Assembly: GCA_031260775.1 (NCBI GenBank)
Contig: JAISKW010000121.1
Location: 1-7,641 of the forward strand
Source: Christensenellaceae bacterium
GTDB lineage: Bacteria > Bacillota > Clostridia > Christensenellales > DTU072
Direction: 5' to 3'
Length of the DNA stretch: 7,641 nucleotides
The first letter of the stretch is position 1. The number at the start of each line of letters is the position of its first letter. Below the pieces are notes generated by a model. It worked only from the letters and a program-made list of their open reading frames with translations. It did not search any database and was not told the DNA's origin. A program made the position numbers and the translations under genes. This document shows, piece by piece, positions 6,685 through 7,641 of the stretch.

Positions 6685-7641
6685 TCATTCAATGGTATTA
6701 GGGGAGTTGCGGTAAGCGCGGTCGTAAGCAGTGCGGCGGTAGGAGTCAAGAACGGTGAGTATTTTGCGGCGGAAGGAGGGAATGGCGAAAAGAGCGGTGA
6801 TGGAGGGGTCGCAGTCCTTGTAGAACTGCCCCATAGTTAAGCCTTGCTTTGCCCACTTCGCGGCGGCACGCGCGCGGAAGGCGGGGTCGGCGACCGTTTC
6901 GTCCATTGCCAACGTTGCAGGTTTGGTGTTTTGGTATCCCCGACCGATGTAATCGGTAGCCGCATCTATGCCGTCGAAGACATAACAGAGTTTTACAATA
7001 AAGAAGTACGGGTGAGAAGCAAAGTTGCGGGCTGCGGCATCTTGCGGATACTCGCGGGCACTTTCGCCGTGCGAGGTGCGGTGGTGATAGCGTGCTACGT
7101 AGCATTCGTTTTCGAACTCTTGGGCGGAGAGAACCTCCGTGCCGCGGTTGCAGTGCTCTTTGATAAGGGTAAATTCCTTGTCGGTGAGCTTGCGGCAAAC
7201 CTTGGAAATTGCATCAATGTAGTTAATTTTGCCTAAATCGTGAGCGAGTCCGCAAAGGTAAACCTGCTCGGTTATCTCGGTTTTTTTTGCGCGGACTTCG
7301 TCGGCATCGGCGGCGGAGCAAATGCCGATGAGCTTTTCGGGCGCGTTATCGCAAAACCAAACGGCGGCGAGTTTCATCATTTTGGCGACCATCAGGCTGT
7401 GAACCAGGGTGGGGATGTGAACGCGAAGCAGCGAAGACACGATAAGCGAAACGTATTTTTTGCGTGAAGCGATTGAATTTTCGCCGTATTCGCGGCGAAT
7501 GTATGCCAAAAACACCGTTTGAATTTCGTCGAGTGAGCCGAATAAAATGTTAAGCGCGGCGGGTTTTTTGCGCGACAGGTACCTGATAAAACGGGGGACT
7601 AACATTTCGTAACGTCTTGCTTGCTCCCCGTCTAATTTCAG
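6685..7641 (-). CDS. HD-GYP-like phosphohydrolase domain protein, amino terminus cut by the window edge
   Basis: HD-GYP proteins are metal-dependent phosphodiesterases, many of which degrade cyclic-di-GMP; the substrate here is unproven. The frame ends at a TGA (6685-6687) and has no stop up to base 7641. The 12 codons before the first in-frame ATG (7603-7605) read LKLDGEQARRYE, so the true start is probably outside the window. Numbering from that Met, the metal-site candidates are H69, H122-D123 (GLAHDLGK, with K126), H151 (IKEHCNRGTEVL), H174-H175 (ARYHH) and D211/D214 (VFDGIDAATD). The spacing fits HD-GYP domains. The signature after HH is degenerate: RTSHGESAREYP instead of E..DG.GYP. The DAATDYIGRGY segment corresponds to the 'DvyDAlts.R.Y' element. 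The unseen amino-terminal part could be a sensor or GGDEF domain. It converges with the surface-protein gene, so the two are separate transcription units. Confidence 0.85.
   Translation of the reverse strand: MKLDGEQARRYEMLVPRFIRYLSRKKPAALNILFGSLDEIQTVFLAYIRREYGENSIASRKKYVSLIVSSLLRVHIPTLVHSLMVAKMMKLAAVWFCDNAPEKLIGICSAADADEVRAKKTEITEQVYLCGLAHDLGKINYIDAISKVCRKLTDKEFTLIKEHCNRGTEVLSAQEFENECYVARYHHRTSHGESAREYPQDAAARNFASHPYFFIVKLCYVFDGIDAATDYIGRGYQNTKPATLAMDETVADPAFRARAAAKWAKQGLTMGQFYKDCDPSITALFAIPSFRRKILTVLDSYRRTAYDRAYRNSPNTIE

Noticed and set aside
6562..6694. Direct repeat CATTCAATG at 6562-6570 and 6686-6694
   Set aside because: Nine bases at this distance can occur by chance; the right copy overlaps the stop codon region of the HD-GYP-like gene, and no inserted element lies between the copies apart from the terminator.
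6607..6840. Open frame of 77 codons on the + strand starting in the second terminator
   Set aside because: It starts inside a terminator hairpin, has no ribosome binding site, and runs antisense into the HD-GYP-like gene; the protein resembles no family.
6746..7198. Minus-strand 150-codon frame overlapping the HD-GYP-like gene in another frame
   Set aside because: It is Arg/Pro/His/Leu-rich, a typical out-of-frame translation of a GC-moderate gene; the overlapping frame has the HD motifs.
6844..7467. Two further + strand open frames of 130 and 75 codons
   Set aside because: They lie fully antisense to the HD-GYP-like gene, whose conserved motifs show the minus strand is the coding one.

Overview
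The window looks like a piece of a bacterial chromosome, most likely from an uncultured anaerobic Clostridia-type Bacillota (a Christensenellales-like gut lineage is my best guess, not proven). The reasons are a giant secreted protein built from Listeria-Bacteroides (InlB B-type, Flg_new) repeats, a carboxy-terminal beta-helix of a style I associate with gut Clostridia, an HD-GYP-like protein with a 'DAATD..GR.Y' segment, and intrinsic terminators with A/T-rich flanks. Both genes use TGA or TAA stops with no sign of a recoded genetic code.

Layout: positions 1-6455 (+) hold one very large open frame, cut at its 5' end by the window edge. It encodes at least 2150 residues of a probable cell-surface protein. 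Residues 1-1292 are an array of 16 'GW'-type repeat modules, the first partial. They alternate between two module kinds, giving a higher-order period of about 155 residues. Next come an Ig-like segment (about 1297-1385), a linker, a probable right-handed beta-helix region (about 1525-1900) and an unrecognised tail (1901-2150). No carboxy-terminal anchor is visible, and the signal peptide, if any, lies upstream of the window.

Positions 6456-6684 are a 229-base convergent intergenic region. It contains two bidirectional-looking intrinsic terminators with a shared sequence design (6460-6498 and 6592-6617) and, between them, a small palindrome (6531-6552) resembling a widespread dispersed intergenic repeat.

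Positions 6685-7641 (-) hold the carboxy-terminal part of an HD-GYP-like phosphohydrolase. Its amino terminus is beyond the right edge. The metal-binding histidines and aspartates are present but the GYP signature is degenerate. The two genes converge, so they do not form an operon, and nothing in the sequence ties their functions together beyond adjacency.
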